Shown here in pieces: positions 1-10,500 of a DNA stretch of 64,000 nt; positions within the stretch are counted from its first letter, which is position 1; the number at the start of each line of letters is the position of its first letter. This DNA comes from DASQZK01 sp963764345. Lineage in GTDB: Bacteria > Bacteroidota > Bacteroidia > Bacteroidales > GCA-2748055. The translations under genes and the position numbers were made by a program. Under the pieces are notes generated by a model. The model was not told where the DNA came from. It was given only the letters and a program-made list of their open reading frames with translations, and did not search any database. The stretch lies in the NCBI GenBank assembly GCA_963764345.1, contig CAVXSF010000013.1, positions 62,001-126,000 of the forward strand. The letters run 5' to 3'.

Positions 1-117
1 CCGATGCACTCGGTGCCTTCGACGGCTTTGTTCATCCCGGTGGTAAGTCTGATTTACCTCTTTATTGCAATTTATGCCGCATTCAGTGCAGACCACGAAT
101 ACTCAAAGACAGGGTAA
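1..117 (+). CDS. Possible C-terminal end of a membrane protein (partial)
   Basis: Frame 1 is open from the window edge to a TAA at 115-117, giving 38 residues. About residues 9-29 form one strongly hydrophobic stretch (ALFIPVVSLIYLFIAIYAAF), followed by a short charged tail. This looks like the last transmembrane helix and cytoplasmic end of an integral membrane protein that starts outside the window. The fragment is too short to name a family, and a chance open frame cannot be excluded. The gene would run convergent to thiL. Confidence 0.35.
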   Translation, partial: PMHSVPSTALFIPVVSLIYLFIAIYAAFSADHEYSKTG

Positions 118-189
118 AACCGTCAAACCGTATCCCAGTGGTGTGCTAAACGGATCAGTCCCAGTCCGAAATCCCGAAAGTCATCAGCG

Positions 190-1239
190 TTATCCGCGTT
201 CAGCCTGCCGCATGCCGTCCCAGCCCTGTGCGGTTATGGGTATCGCCTGGCCTTCACCCGTTACCATAATCAGGCCTTCCGATGGCTCGGTGATGTTGCC
301 GATAATCCGGACATCTTTCAGCTTCGATACGTTTTCATATTCGTCCAAAGGCACCGTAAACAGAAGTTCATAATCCTCACCCCCGTGAAGGGCGCAGATC
401 AGGGGCTCCATGTTGAATTCTTCAGCCATCATGACAGTAGCACCATCAATGGGGACTTTGTCGTGATAGATCCGGCAACCCGTACCTGAAGCCTTACAAA
501 TATGCATGAGTTCGGAGGAAAGACCGTCCGAAATATCGATCATGGCATTTATCCTGATGCCGGCCTCGTGAAGTTGTTTAACGATGTCCTTCCTGGCTTC
601 GGGTTTGAGCTGCCGTTCAAGAATGTAATCGTTGCCTGAAAAGTCGGGCTGAACCGCCGGATCCTGCTCAAATAGTGTCTTCTCCCTTTCCAGGAGCTGC
701 AGACCCATATAAGCCGCCCCAAGGTCTCCTGATACACAGATGAGATCATTCACACCGGCCCCGCTGCGGTAACGGATATCTTCCGCAGCAGCTTCACCAA
801 TAGCCGTGATGCTGATGATAAGTCCCGATAGTGAAGAAACGGTATCCCCGCCAACCAGGTCCACACCGTAAACCTCGCAGGCTGACCGAATACCGCTGTA
901 TAGTTCCTCCATTGCCTCAACGGAAAATTTCGACGAAACGGCAATGGATACCGTGATTTGCGTAGGCCTGGCATTCATGGCATACACATCCGAGAGGTTT
1001 ACAACCACCGCTTTATATCCTAAATGTTTCAAAGGAGTATAGACCAGGTTGAAATGAATACCTTCCGTGAGCATATCGGTGGTAACCACCAGGCATCGGT
1101 CGCCATACCCGATCACTGCAGCATCATCACCCACACCCAGGATTGTGCTTTTATTCACATTTTTCAACCCGCTGGTAAGCCGGTCAATGAGACCGAATTC
1201 ACCGATATCCGACAAAGGTGTCGGTTTCTGATAAGACAT
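190..1239 (-). CDS. thiL: Thiamine-monophosphate kinase ThiL
   Basis: ThiL phosphorylates thiamine monophosphate to thiamine pyrophosphate with ATP, the last step of cofactor synthesis, in the cytosol. The 349-residue length is normal for the family. Visible signatures are the N-terminal glycine/aspartate loop GVGDDAAV (residues 35-42), the metal-binding DLVGGDT, DISDGLSSEL in the C-terminal half, and HGGEDYELLFTV near the end. These belong to the AIR synthase-like fold used by ThiL. The start is the only ATG that keeps the usual N-terminus. The gene stands alone, and no TPP riboswitch was recognised upstream. Confidence 0.95.
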   Translation of the reverse strand: MSYQKPTPLSDIGEFGLIDRLTSGLKNVNKSTILGVGDDAAVIGYGDRCLVVTTDMLTEGIHFNLVYTPLKHLGYKAVVVNLSDVYAMNARPTQITVSIAVSSKFSVEAMEELYSGIRSACEVYGVDLVGGDTVSSLSGLIISITAIGEAAAEDIRYRSGAGVNDLICVSGDLGAAYMGLQLLEREKTLFEQDPAVQPDFSGNDYILERQLKPEARKDIVKQLHEAGIRINAMIDISDGLSSELMHICKASGTGCRIYHDKVPIDGATVMMAEEFNMEPLICALHGGEDYELLFTVPLDEYENVSKLKDVRIIGNITEPSEGLIMVTGEGQAIPITAQGWDGMRQAERG

Positions 1240-1265
1240 ATTTGTTGATGTTTTGAATTATGGTG

Positions 1266-1273
1266 CGAAGTTA
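1266..1273 (-). promoter_or_regulatory. Possible -7 box of the thiL promoter
   Basis: On the minus strand TAACTTCG lies about 27 bases upstream of the thiL ATG. It differs from the Bacteroidota -7 consensus TAnnTTTG at one position. No clear TTTG -33 box is visible at the usual distance, so the call is tentative. Confidence 0.3.
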
Positions 1274-1378
1274 GGACAATTCGGAGGATTTCGGAAATGG
1301 AAGGAGGAAGGAGGTTGTGGGAGGAAAGTAGGAAGGAAGGGAAGATGAGGAAAAAGAATGATCCATAGAATTGTGTGT

Positions 1379-1541
1379 CCCGAGCTGTGGAGCGGTAGAC
1401 CATGCATAGCCACAGTTTTGCCCGTGGTGCGAGTGACCGGTGAAGACGCAGGTACAAAGAGCGAAAAAGAACGAATCCCGAGAATCTTTTCCCGAACCGC
1501 GGAGTGGTAGCCCATGCATAGCCACGGTTTTGCCCGTGGTG
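1379..1541 (+). repeat. Hairpin repeat family A, two copies
   Basis: Two copies (about 1379-1430 and 1491-1541, period 112 bases) of a double-hairpin repeat that recurs three times at 52.6-52.9 kb. The better copy contains a first inverted repeat around a GGAG core and a second hairpin, CCACGG-TTTTGC-CCGTGG, separated by the conserved CCATGCATAG. Copy 1 has base changes in both stems. Short open frames running through the repeat are by-products and are not genes. Confidence 0.8.
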
Positions 1542-1584
1542 AAAAACGGAATTAATCATTCTTGTGAAAAACAAAAGGTGAAGG

Positions 1585-2092
1585 TGAGGGAAAGAAAATA
1601 TCGAATGATGATTCAAGAATTGGCTTCGGGAAACCAGGTAACAGAGACAGACCAAGGTATACCCCATGAATGAACGCCTGTTTAATCCATTCATCTCGAA
1701 GAGACACCAGCCAGGGCATCTCTCCCTGTACCCATATATTTACTGGAACCGGCTTCTGTCAGCTTGAGGACCAGTGACCGGTCAATTGGTAACCGTTAGG
1801 AAAACCGGTTAAGGTTTGGAGGCAAAATTTTCCTATACAAAAAAGGACTGAAATATTATTGCAGTGAAGGAAAAACAAATGGATTTCGGCTGGCATTCAT
1901 CAAAATGTGAGGTCATCATTTCGGGTGAGTTGATAACTTTTCGTCAAAAAGAGGAAATGGGGACGCTGAGATCTGGGGGGTGAAAGTCATTAAGGGCGGC
2001 GGGTTTGGAAGGCGGGGGAGGGCCCCTCTTCAAGAAAAGACATCCTAAGAAGAACGAAGCCCCTTACTCTGCCCTGACCTAACCGGCTACCT
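1585..2092 (+). repeat. Dispersed non-coding repeat B, copy 1 (long form)
   Basis: About 500 bases that recur, inverted, at 58790-59256 over nearly the whole length, and in shorter form at 52298-52540 (inverted) and 53015-53265 (direct). Conserved blocks in order are GAAAATATCGAATGATGA, an ACCGGTCAATTGG region, TACAAAAAAGGACTGAAATA, TTGATAACTTTTCGTCAAAA, GGGGACGCTGAGAT, ATTAAGGGCGG, and a terminal block ending in CGAAGCCCC. No reading frame is conserved between copies. It could be a MITE-like element or a structured RNA element; I do not recognise the family. Confidence 0.8.
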
Positions 2093-2310
2093 GGCTGAAG
2101 ATGGAGTTGAAACAGGGAAAGACTGATGCGGTAATCATCATCAATCATAAGTAGGTCAATTCTCCTGGCGGACCGATACTCCCCTTGCGATGCTCCCCTG
2201 CATTGTCGAAGGGTTACCCGTTGGCATGATCTGAGCATCTTCTAACACCCGCACTGTAGCTGGTGGAAAACAGACGGCCGGGCTTGAAAGCACGAACTCC
2301 TTCCATTCGC

Positions 2311-3378
2311 TCACTCACATACCTTCTTCTCCTGAAGCTTGTCCTGGAAGAATTTTTTGATCCGGTCACCTCCCAAACTTACATGCGCAGCCTTAATGAC
2401 CCGGTAATATTTAACCGGAATATCGCTGATCCCGCCATCCCAGTCGCGGAGAATGCCATCCCATGATCGCGCCGGATCATACCATAAACCTTCTCCATAC
2501 AGGCAACTGCCTGCCGCAAAGTCCACTACCACTGCACCATATTTCTGCAGCGCCCTGGCTACTGCCATCTCACCCGGTAACAAATTAAATGGCGAAAGAT
2601 CGAGTTTGGGATCCAGCTGAATGACCGATCCTTCAGGGATCCCTCCTTCAAAATTACCATCCGTCCAAACAGCCGGCGGATACACATGTTCCTGATATGC
2701 TACATACCGCAGTGCACAACTGAGCTTATGCCTGATCTCTCCCTTCTTCACTTCATCAAACATGATAGTACCGGCAATAATAGGCACTCCGGCAGCCCTT
2801 CCCGGACCAAACTGGTGTATGCTCTCCCCGGGCCTGATGTTAAAATCGGCTGTGTCGAAAATCCCTGGCCCGTCAAGGGGATATATCATCCCGGTGTAGG
2901 AGCCCCATTTACCGTCTCCTGTCTTTTTCACATAGAACATATCCCAGGCCAGCTGCCTCTCCCGGTCAATAATGGCCACATGCATGTCACCGCCCGGAGA
3001 AGGTTCAAGGTTATCCGGGATGGGAACAGGCTTACCTCTGAAAGACGGGCCCTGGTGAAACCTGGTGGAAATTTCTTCTACCACTGCTGTTGGCGTGGTA
3101 CTGTCTACTTCATAAATGGGAATGGTATAGCTCTTCAGATTGATGCCTAAATTTTCACAGCTTGGATCATTGGCGAGGATGCTCATCCAGTGCTCCGAAC
3201 GTGAATCCGTTTCTGCATCCTCCGGTATCGGTTGGTTCCAGAAACTGGAGTCGGAAAAAAAGCGATGAGATACTTTGACTGAATCATCAGCTCCGGTCGT
3301 ACTGCGTTTATTGGTTGACCGGCCACAGGAAAGGCTCAGAAACAAAGCTATGGCTGACATGACAAATATATTTTTCAT
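2311..3378 (-). CDS. Secreted lipoprotein of unknown function
   Basis: The 355-residue product starts with a lipoprotein signal peptide (MKNIFVMSAIALFLSLSC), so it is probably anchored in the outer membrane. The mature part begins with SSFWNQPIPEDAETD, a pattern I associate with secreted proteins of unknown function in actinobacteria and other groups. Further on it has several Gly/Pro/Trp-rich blocks such as SPGGDMHVAIID and IRPGESIHQFGPGRA. No known catalytic motif is evident. It is the most downstream member of a minus-strand trio with a beta-helix protein and a glycoside hydrolase, which suggests a role in glycan breakdown or binding. Confidence 0.8.
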   Translation of the reverse strand: MKNIFVMSAIALFLSLSCGRSTNKRSTTGADDSVKVSHRFFSDSSFWNQPIPEDAETDSRSEHWMSILANDPSCENLGINLKSYTIPIYEVDSTTPTAVVEEISTRFHQGPSFRGKPVPIPDNLEPSPGGDMHVAIIDRERQLAWDMFYVKKTGDGKWGSYTGMIYPLDGPGIFDTADFNIRPGESIHQFGPGRAAGVPIIAGTIMFDEVKKGEIRHKLSCALRYVAYQEHVYPPAVWTDGNFEGGIPEGSVIQLDPKLDLSPFNLLPGEMAVARALQKYGAVVVDFAAGSCLYGEGLWYDPARSWDGILRDWDGGISDIPVKYYRVIKAAHVSLGGDRIKKFFQDKLQEKKVCE

Positions 3379-3449
3379 ACTGGTTCTCAGTTTAAATATT
3401 ACTATATAGGTATCTTTTCAAAATTTTCAGGTTAACATTCACCCTGCAT

Positions 3450-5621
3450 TCATTCAATAACAATTTTATGGTAAACCCTCCGGCCTGAATCTGTTCTGAT
3501 CCTGACAAAGTAAATTCCTTTCGCCAGTGCTGACAGATGGACTACCTCTTCACCTGAACTGAAAATGACAGGGCGGCCCGAAAGGTCAAAAATGGTTACG
3601 TCTGGTTTCTCCCCGGGAAACAGGTTAGAAATGATCAATTCATTCTTAACAGGGTTGGGGCCGACCATAATTTCCCTTCCGTCATTCATATTCTCAATAC
3701 CTTCAGGAGGACTGACCGTCACCAGGCAACTGTCAGCTATATCTTCATTCTCCACTCCGGCCCTGATCCAGGCTTCACCAGCGGAAAGTGCGGTTGCCAG
3801 CCCTGCCTGATCGACAGAAATAACCGATTCATCGGATGAGTACCAGACCACATCCTGATTAGAGGCATTGAGTGGTGTGATCTTCGCTGAAAATTTAACC
3901 ATAGTTGTTCCCGCAGTCAGAGGTCCGCCGGGACAGTTCCTCAGTTCAAAACTTTCAATGGCAACATAATGAAGCTGCGCAACAGCCATTTTCTGCGTAT
4001 CAGAACCGACGGTGATCAGGAGGGTGTCACTCCGGTCCTCACCCGTCATGTTAGCTGAGGCATGTATTACCAGCAGGCTGTCTGAAACCAACAGGTTCAT
4101 CCAGGAGGCTTCGGTGGAAATATTGAAATCACTTGTATTGGTTAGGATGAGCAGTGTATCATTCCCTTCATAATAGGGCAGTTCCGGAGCCCATGGCCGC
4201 AGGGTTAAATAGCTGTAGCCAGAAAAATAGCTATACCCCAGATCGTTGCGGCTGCCATCGGGGTCATTAAACGCAGGGTCCGGATTTCCGGCATTGATAC
4301 CCGGAGCATCTGCTAACAGACGGAAATCATGGCCCGCGGCATTGATGAATCCGGGATCTCCATACAGGCAATCCATGCAGGGCTCTTCCGGTTCCGAACT
4401 GAACTGGTTATACCGGAAAACGATGTTATTCGCTTCCGTGTTAATGCCTGCCCTGGGATCGATCTGGTAGCGACGGCTGCCTGCAATAATATTGTTCTCC
4501 ACCACGATATCCCGGATGTTGCCGTGAAGCCAGAAGCCATCGTTGGCATTGTATACGGTATTATTCCTGAAAATCACATCAGAGGTATATACATCTCCTC
4601 CAACATCCGCTGAATTATTCGAAACACCCAGTCCCGACCAGTAAAAATTATAACAAAGATTATGATGAACGTAAATATTCTGCACCACCCTGTAGTCCTC
4701 CGACTGGATCTGTACCCCATCGCCACAATCGTGGATGACATTGTTGTATACTTCAATATTATACAGCGAATCGGTCCATGCATCCACATAGATTCCTACC
4801 GAGAAAGGATGATTTTCGTGGTTATGAACATAATTATCGTGCACTTTCCCGTATCGTGAAGGACCTTTCACATCGATACCTTCTTTGTCACCATACGATA
4901 CTTCATTGAACGACACTTCAAAATACTGTGCATCACCGATAGAAAGTCCCTCATGGGGTGCCCCGGTTGAAGTAACAATATTCCCGCTGGCATCCTGCCC
5001 CATGCTGAACTGGTTGGGCTTATAGATGGTATTACCGGTGATGAGCAGATATTGACTGTTTTCCCAGGCATTGATACCCGAATCGTAGGTATTAATGATG
5101 GTGTTATCCCTGATCTCAATATGGTTACTGTGCCGCACTGTGATTCCGGAATTTCGTGAGTTCCGGATGGTCATTCCTTCAACCCTCACATAATCCACCC
5201 CCACCAGCATCAGTGCCCCCTGGTCGCGGGCGTAGGGAGGTCCGGGAGCAGAAAGGTCGAGGACATGGTTGAGGGCATCGATGATCACCGTATCACCCGG
5301 CATGGCCATGAAGGTGATCCACGCCATGTCGGTGCCGGAATGTAAAAACGAAATCTCATGGTCGATCTGATATGTACCTCCGAGGATGATGGCAGTGTCA
5401 CCAGCTTCAATCGTACCTGCGGCCTTTTGAAGACTTTGCCACGGCAGGCTGAGGCTTCCCGGATTCTGGTCGTCACCGCTGGGCGATACAAAGTAGCAAT
5501 GCGCACCGAAATGAAGATCCTGTCCATTGGCCGTCAGCGAAAAGAATAACAACAGTACCAACGGATAAATGAGTTTCCGCCGCCATCCCAGCCATGGCGA
5601 AAATGTAATGGTTTTTTTCAT
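3450..5621 (-). CDS. Secreted right-handed beta-helix protein with Big2 and T9SS sorting domains
   Basis: 723 residues. A signal peptide (about 1-33) is followed by FVSPSGDDQNPGSLSLPWQS, typical of the start of parallel beta-helix proteins of the pectate-lyase-like superfamily. Repeating NxI/V..N rungs such as HIEIRDNTIINTYDSGI and NIVFRYNQF run to about residue 440. A bacterial Ig-like Big2 segment follows (VVWYSSDESVISVD...GEAWIRA, about 595-640). The last 75 residues form a type IX sorting domain: VGPNPVKNELIISN, then IFDLSGRPV, then ALAKGIYFVRI. It is probably a cell-surface or released polysaccharide lyase or glycan-binding protein; no lyase catalytic residues were assigned. It lies between the lipoprotein and the GH-A enzyme. 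Confidence 0.85.
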   Translation of the reverse strand: MKKTITFSPWLGWRRKLIYPLVLLLFFSLTANGQDLHFGAHCYFVSPSGDDQNPGSLSLPWQSLQKAAGTIEAGDTAIILGGTYQIDHEISFLHSGTDMAWITFMAMPGDTVIIDALNHVLDLSAPGPPYARDQGALMLVGVDYVRVEGMTIRNSRNSGITVRHSNHIEIRDNTIINTYDSGINAWENSQYLLITGNTIYKPNQFSMGQDASGNIVTSTGAPHEGLSIGDAQYFEVSFNEVSYGDKEGIDVKGPSRYGKVHDNYVHNHENHPFSVGIYVDAWTDSLYNIEVYNNVIHDCGDGVQIQSEDYRVVQNIYVHHNLCYNFYWSGLGVSNNSADVGGDVYTSDVIFRNNTVYNANDGFWLHGNIRDIVVENNIIAGSRRYQIDPRAGINTEANNIVFRYNQFSSEPEEPCMDCLYGDPGFINAAGHDFRLLADAPGINAGNPDPAFNDPDGSRNDLGYSYFSGYSYLTLRPWAPELPYYEGNDTLLILTNTSDFNISTEASWMNLLVSDSLLVIHASANMTGEDRSDTLLITVGSDTQKMAVAQLHYVAIESFELRNCPGGPLTAGTTMVKFSAKITPLNASNQDVVWYSSDESVISVDQAGLATALSAGEAWIRAGVENEDIADSCLVTVSPPEGIENMNDGREIMVGPNPVKNELIISNLFPGEKPDVTIFDLSGRPVIFSSGEEVVHLSALAKGIYFVRIRTDSGRRVYHKIVIE

Positions 5622-5713
5622 TGACTCGAATTGTATTTGATAAAGAATCGGACATCGGATGCTATTTCCATCCCTGCAAATACCAACATACCCCGGAGAC
5701 GGGTTTGCCGGTT

Positions 5714-7204
5714 TTATTCCCGGGTAATCTTCAGAGCCAGCTCACCCTCGGGAATGTCAATTTCGAAGTTAATAAACCCGCCGCTGGCATTGATTTTCGC
5801 AGGTTCCGAGTAAACGCCGGTAATAGTATTCAGTGTCCTTACTAAATAATTGCCAACCCCGGTCTTTAATTGCAGTTCAGTATGGGTAGTGCCGATAGCC
5901 CTGAGATAAACTGCATACGAGACATTTTTATCCGATAAGACATAGGTGATCAGTCCGGGTGAACGGGTAACACTGGTCCGGTCGGGATGCAGTTTTTCCA
6001 GCTCAAAGCCTTTCAGAAAATCACTGAGAATTCTGAGTTGATTCCGCAGGGCTGCACTGCCGCCACCGGGGGCATGGTTTTTCCCCAGTCCGTCTTCATG
6101 CCCTACAAAGAATGAATAATCAAGATTGTTGAAAAGTCCGCCGCCACTCAGCATGAACTGCCAGGCCTGCCTCCGGTATACCTGGTCGCCCGGTCCTGCA
6201 AATCCCGATTCATCAAAGCCTATGACTTTATTATAGCCATAATTCCATTGGGCGGCTTCAGGCCACGCGTAGTGGAAATTAATGATGGAAACATGCGGAT
6301 CGACAACCGGGATGGGCGCCTTAAAATTAGTATAATTCTGGGCAATCAGGTGCTTTTGTGGAAGTTTGCTTTCTGCATCCGCAATAGCCGAAGCCAGCCG
6401 GGCCTGCCATGCCATGGACGCCGAATCTGCGAAGTCAGCCTTGTAGGACCAGTCGCCGGGATTCAGATCTTCCTTGTTGACGATATTGTATACGGCTACT
6501 GCATGATCAGCCCACGGCTCATTCTGTATCTCAAAGAAGAAATTGTCGAAACCGTTCAGTTCCTCAACCATCTTTTTCACAAAACTTAACTGGTAATCCA
6601 GCAGTGGCCCGTTATTCAGTGTCTGGGCATCCAGCCTTGAAATTTCCTGGTGAATGTTGACGTTATTGGCCGGATTCTGCGGACAAATCGCCCAGTGGCC
6701 GTCGTTGTAAATGGACGAGAAAAGGGAAACCTCCACGATGATGTTGTGATTGGAAGCATCTGTCATAAAATCCTTCAACCGTCTGAAATATGCGGTATTC
6801 CATTTCGACAGGTCGTACTTCACATGACCCGAGGGGTCTTTTTCTGTCATCCATGGGGTGATAATGCTATCGGGATATGGTGCAAGGTCGTTATACTGAA
6901 TGCCGAAACTCTGACCGTAAATTTCAAAATAGGTCCCTGTGAAAATCCGGGTGTAATTCATGCCGTCATTCGCCAGCGTCTGAAGATATTTATGATAATC
7001 GAAAGCCAGGTTGATCACTGCTCCGTAGTGTTCGCCCGATGAAACCAGTGCCAGTGTTTTTCCCCTGTAACGGAAATAATGTGGATTTTCCGGATTGAGC
7101 TTAACCGGACCGCTTGTTTCGGAATCTGTTTTCGTCAAAGACGGTTTCTGCTGACAAGAAAGGATTTGCGTACAGATTATCAGGAGAAAAATTAATTTTT
7201 TCAT
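5714..7204 (-). CDS. Clan GH-A (GH5-like) glycoside hydrolase, lipoprotein
   Basis: 496 residues with a lipoprotein signal (MKKLIFLLIICTQILSC). The TIM-barrel core shows the two expected carboxylates: acid/base Glu229 in FFFEIQNEPW and nucleophile Glu332 in GFDESGF, plus the supporting NYTRIFTG strand near residue 85. The C-terminal 90 residues look like a small beta-sandwich domain. The arrangement resembles GH5-related and DUF4038-type hydrolases; the exact family and substrate cannot be read from sequence alone. It is the first gene of the minus-strand trio and is divergent from the SusCD genes, which supports a polysaccharide-utilisation role. Confidence 0.82.
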   Translation of the reverse strand: MKKLIFLLIICTQILSCQQKPSLTKTDSETSGPVKLNPENPHYFRYRGKTLALVSSGEHYGAVINLAFDYHKYLQTLANDGMNYTRIFTGTYFEIYGQSFGIQYNDLAPYPDSIITPWMTEKDPSGHVKYDLSKWNTAYFRRLKDFMTDASNHNIIVEVSLFSSIYNDGHWAICPQNPANNVNIHQEISRLDAQTLNNGPLLDYQLSFVKKMVEELNGFDNFFFEIQNEPWADHAVAVYNIVNKEDLNPGDWSYKADFADSASMAWQARLASAIADAESKLPQKHLIAQNYTNFKAPIPVVDPHVSIINFHYAWPEAAQWNYGYNKVIGFDESGFAGPGDQVYRRQAWQFMLSGGGLFNNLDYSFFVGHEDGLGKNHAPGGGSAALRNQLRILSDFLKGFELEKLHPDRTSVTRSPGLITYVLSDKNVSYAVYLRAIGTTHTELQLKTGVGNYLVRTLNTITGVYSEPAKINASGGFINFEIDIPEGELALKITRE

Positions 7205-7249
7205 CTCAGTATTTTATTTAATTGGAGGTGGCCACTTAAATAGTTTTAA

Positions 7250-7257
7250 CAAAAATA
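7250..7257 (-). promoter_or_regulatory. Candidate -7 box upstream of the GH-A hydrolase
   Basis: TATTTTTG on the minus strand matches the Bacteroidota -7 consensus TAnnTTTG exactly and lies 46 bases before the ATG at 7204. No TTTG -33 box was recognised at the right spacing. Confidence 0.45.
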
Positions 7258-7564
7258 CAAGAATATTTTACCATTGAAAACGCCGGAGCATTATTAAACA
7301 TCCCGGTTGCTTCGAACATCTCGCTGCGACATGTACGTATTTAAGAAGTGTCAGACCGTCGGTTTGCGCCGGATATTGGGAAGAACGGAATACTTCCGGC
7401 ACCAGTTTACATTCAACAGTTCCTAAATAATATGCTTTAATATACAGCAATTTAACATATAAAAAAACCGCAATGAATGTCAACAATTCACTAAATAATT
7501 CCTAAATTCAACCCATTCTAACTATAGTAAGAAATTACTGTCAACTCATAAACTACTGACTGAA
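7258..7564. other. Intergenic region between divergent hydrolase and susC
   Basis: About 300 bases between divergent transcripts. The part next to susC is AT-rich. I see no conserved gene and no clear operator; promoters for the SusCD unit are expected here but no TAnnTTTG match was found close to the start. Confidence 0.4.
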
Positions 7565-10500
7565 ATGAAATGTAAACCGTTGTTCAGACGAACGTTCTTT
7601 TTTGTGCTGCCTGTTTTGCTGTTCACACAGGTCGCCATGATACAGTCTCTTTCGGCGCAGACCATCACCGGGAAAATCACCGATGAAATTGGTCAGTCTC
7701 TTCCAGGTGTAAATGTCACTATTGCCGGTACCACTATAGGTACCATCTCGGACATTACGGGGAATTATACTCTCAAAGTCAATAATCTGCAGGATACACT
7801 CCGTTTTTCCTTTGTCGGTTACAAGCCGTTGAGTGTCCCCATAGCAGGAAGGGTCATTATTGATACCAAAATGGCCCTGGAGGCCCAGGTTCTGAATGAT
7901 GTTGTCGTCATCGGATATGGCACGGTCAAAAAGGATGACCTGACCGGATCGGTGGCAGTGATCACCAACGAGGAACTCACCCGCACCCCCATTGCAAACC
8001 TTAGTAAAGCCCTTCAGGGACATGCCACGGGCGTTGTGGTCATGGAAAACGGGGCTCCCGGCGGGGATGTCAACTTTCGTGTCAGGGGTGTCGGCTCCAT
8101 AAATTTTGACCCTTATCCCCTTTTCGTTGTCGACGGTGTAGTAGGTGGAGATATCAACTCCATCTCTCCCCAGGACATTGAATCGGTTTCAGTGCTGAAG
8201 GATGCCTCGGCCGCAGCCATTTACGGGGCTAACGGTGCCAACGGCGTCATTATCGTTACCACCAAACGGGGTGGTAACTCCGGTAAAACAAAGGTTTCCT
8301 TCTCCGCCTTTACCGGCACGCACCTGCAACCCAGGTATTACAATCTGATGAATGCCGACCAGTACGCTGATTTTTACAACAAAGCGTATGAGCTCAATAA
8401 CGTCACGCCTCCCACGGCTTATTCAGATGCATTCAGGCAATGGTACTACAAGGGGAACTGGCATGAAGGAACTGACTGGCAGAAGGAGATCCTTCAGAAT
8501 AATCTGACCCAGAACTACTACCTGAACCTCTCAGATGGCAACGACAGGAGTAATTACAGTATCTCAGCCAACTATTACAGCGAAGATGGTATCCTGATCA
8601 ATACCTATACCAACCGGTTCAACCTGAGGGCAAACTCAGATTTCAAAATCGGGAAATACATCAAGATTGGCGAAAACATCAGCCTTACACGGCGTAAGAC
8701 CAGGGACGCTAACCTAAGCGCCTGGGGTATGGCCCTGGAGACCTCCCCGCTTGATGAATGTATATAATAAAAATAATAACGGTGGATTTGAAGGAACGCA
8801 GATCGGAGTGGAATATACCGATCCTGAGGGAAATACCACGACAGTCCCCAACACGGGCGGTAATGATAAATTTAACCCCAGAGGTATCGTATCGCTTCCG
8901 GAGGACTGGAATTACTCTGATGGATTGCTATCCAATGTGTATGTTGAGATCAAACCGATCAGGGGGGTTACCTTTACGACAATGCCCTCCCTCATTGCCT
9001 ATTCCAACCATGAGAATAACTGGACCGAACAATACGATATGGGTGTTCGCAGTATAGCCCAGTCCACACTGACTACTAATTATTCTCTCGATAACACCTA
9101 CGGTCTGAAAAATCAGCTGGATTTCGAAAAAACCCTGGGAGGCCATAGTTTTGTACTTTCAGCTGTTCAGGAACTCAGGTACGGAACCAATAACTCCGTT
9201 ACTGTGGATGCCGCCGACTTCCCCTACCCTCAGCTGAATGTCATTTCCCAGGCCGTGCCGGCCAATGTGACCACCACCGGTGGTGAAAGCGATTGGAAAC
9301 AAGCAGCTTACCTGGCCAGGCTGATCTACAACTATAAATCGAAGTACCTGGTCACCATGAGTATCCGTCGCGACGGGAGCTCGAATTTCGGACCCAAAAA
9401 CCGTTGGGGTACCTTTCCCTCCATTTCCTTTGCCTGGAAAGTCAATGAGGATTTATTACAGAACGTTGAACAAATCAACATGCTAAAGCTGAGGTTCGGT
9501 TGGGGACAAACGGGGTACTCCGGGCCCGACGGTTCCAATTACTACGAGACTTTCCTGGCTGAACCCAATCACTTCAGTCCTATTTTTGGCCTGGATCAAA
9601 CGAGAGCCTATGCAATAAATGAATTATGGACCGCCGGCAATCCTTATGTGAAATGGGAAGCTGCCGACATGCTTAACTTCGGCCTCGACCTCAATGCCTT
9701 CAGGAATAAGATTCAGTTCAGTACCGATTACTACATTAAAAATCAGTATGATCTGTTGATGGAAGTACCTATTTCCAGGATCTTCGGTAAGTGGGACGGC
9801 GTATCGCCTGATAGAGAATATCGGGAATCTCCGGAACAGCGGTTTTGAATTCGATCTGAAATATTCAAAAATGGAAGGGGCCCTGAACTATAAGCTGTAT
9901 GGTAACCTTACCACTGTTAAGAATGAAGTGATAAGCATACCTTCCGACATTCTCACTGACAATAATATCACCACTGTCGGGCATGCTATCGGTAGCTTTT
10001 ATGGCTTTGTAGCAGAAAGGATCATCCAGGAGTCGGACTTCGACGAGAACGGAAAATACCTCTACGCCGTTCCTGTTGAAGGAGTTCCACAACCGGGCGA
10101 CCTGATGTTCAAGGACCTGAATAACGACGGCATAATCAATGACCTTGACCGTACGATTATCGGAAAATCCATACCTGATTTTACCTACTCTTTCGGTGGC
10201 GAGGTGTATTATAAAAACTTTGACTTTTCAATATTTTTCTACGGCATCCAAAATGCCGATGTCTACAATACCCTCAGACGTGACATTGAGAGCTTTGAGG
10301 CACAGGACCGCGATCATAACAAATCGGCCGACTGGGCAGCAAACTTCTGGACACCGGAAAATAAATCCACCAAATATGTCAGGGCTGATCAGAACGATAT
10401 AAACCGGAACACCCGTTTGTCAAGCTGGTGGGTTGAAGATGCTTCTTTCCTCAGGCTGAAGGACGTCCAGCTTGGTTACACCCTTCCCAGGAAGTTGTCA

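Noticed and set aside
1164..1694. 176-codon minus-strand open frame over the thiL upstream repeat area.
   Set aside because: It overlaps the start of thiL and the hairpin repeats, with no family resemblance.
1990..2238. 82-codon minus-strand open frame with an SFLEEGPSPAF-like peptide.
   Set aside because: The peptide is encoded within repeat B, and similar peptides occur in the other copies (for example at 52127-52387) in incompatible frames; they are by-products of the repeat.
2263..2466. 67-codon plus-strand frame opposite the end of the secreted lipoprotein gene.
   Set aside because: It is the antisense shadow of a better supported gene.
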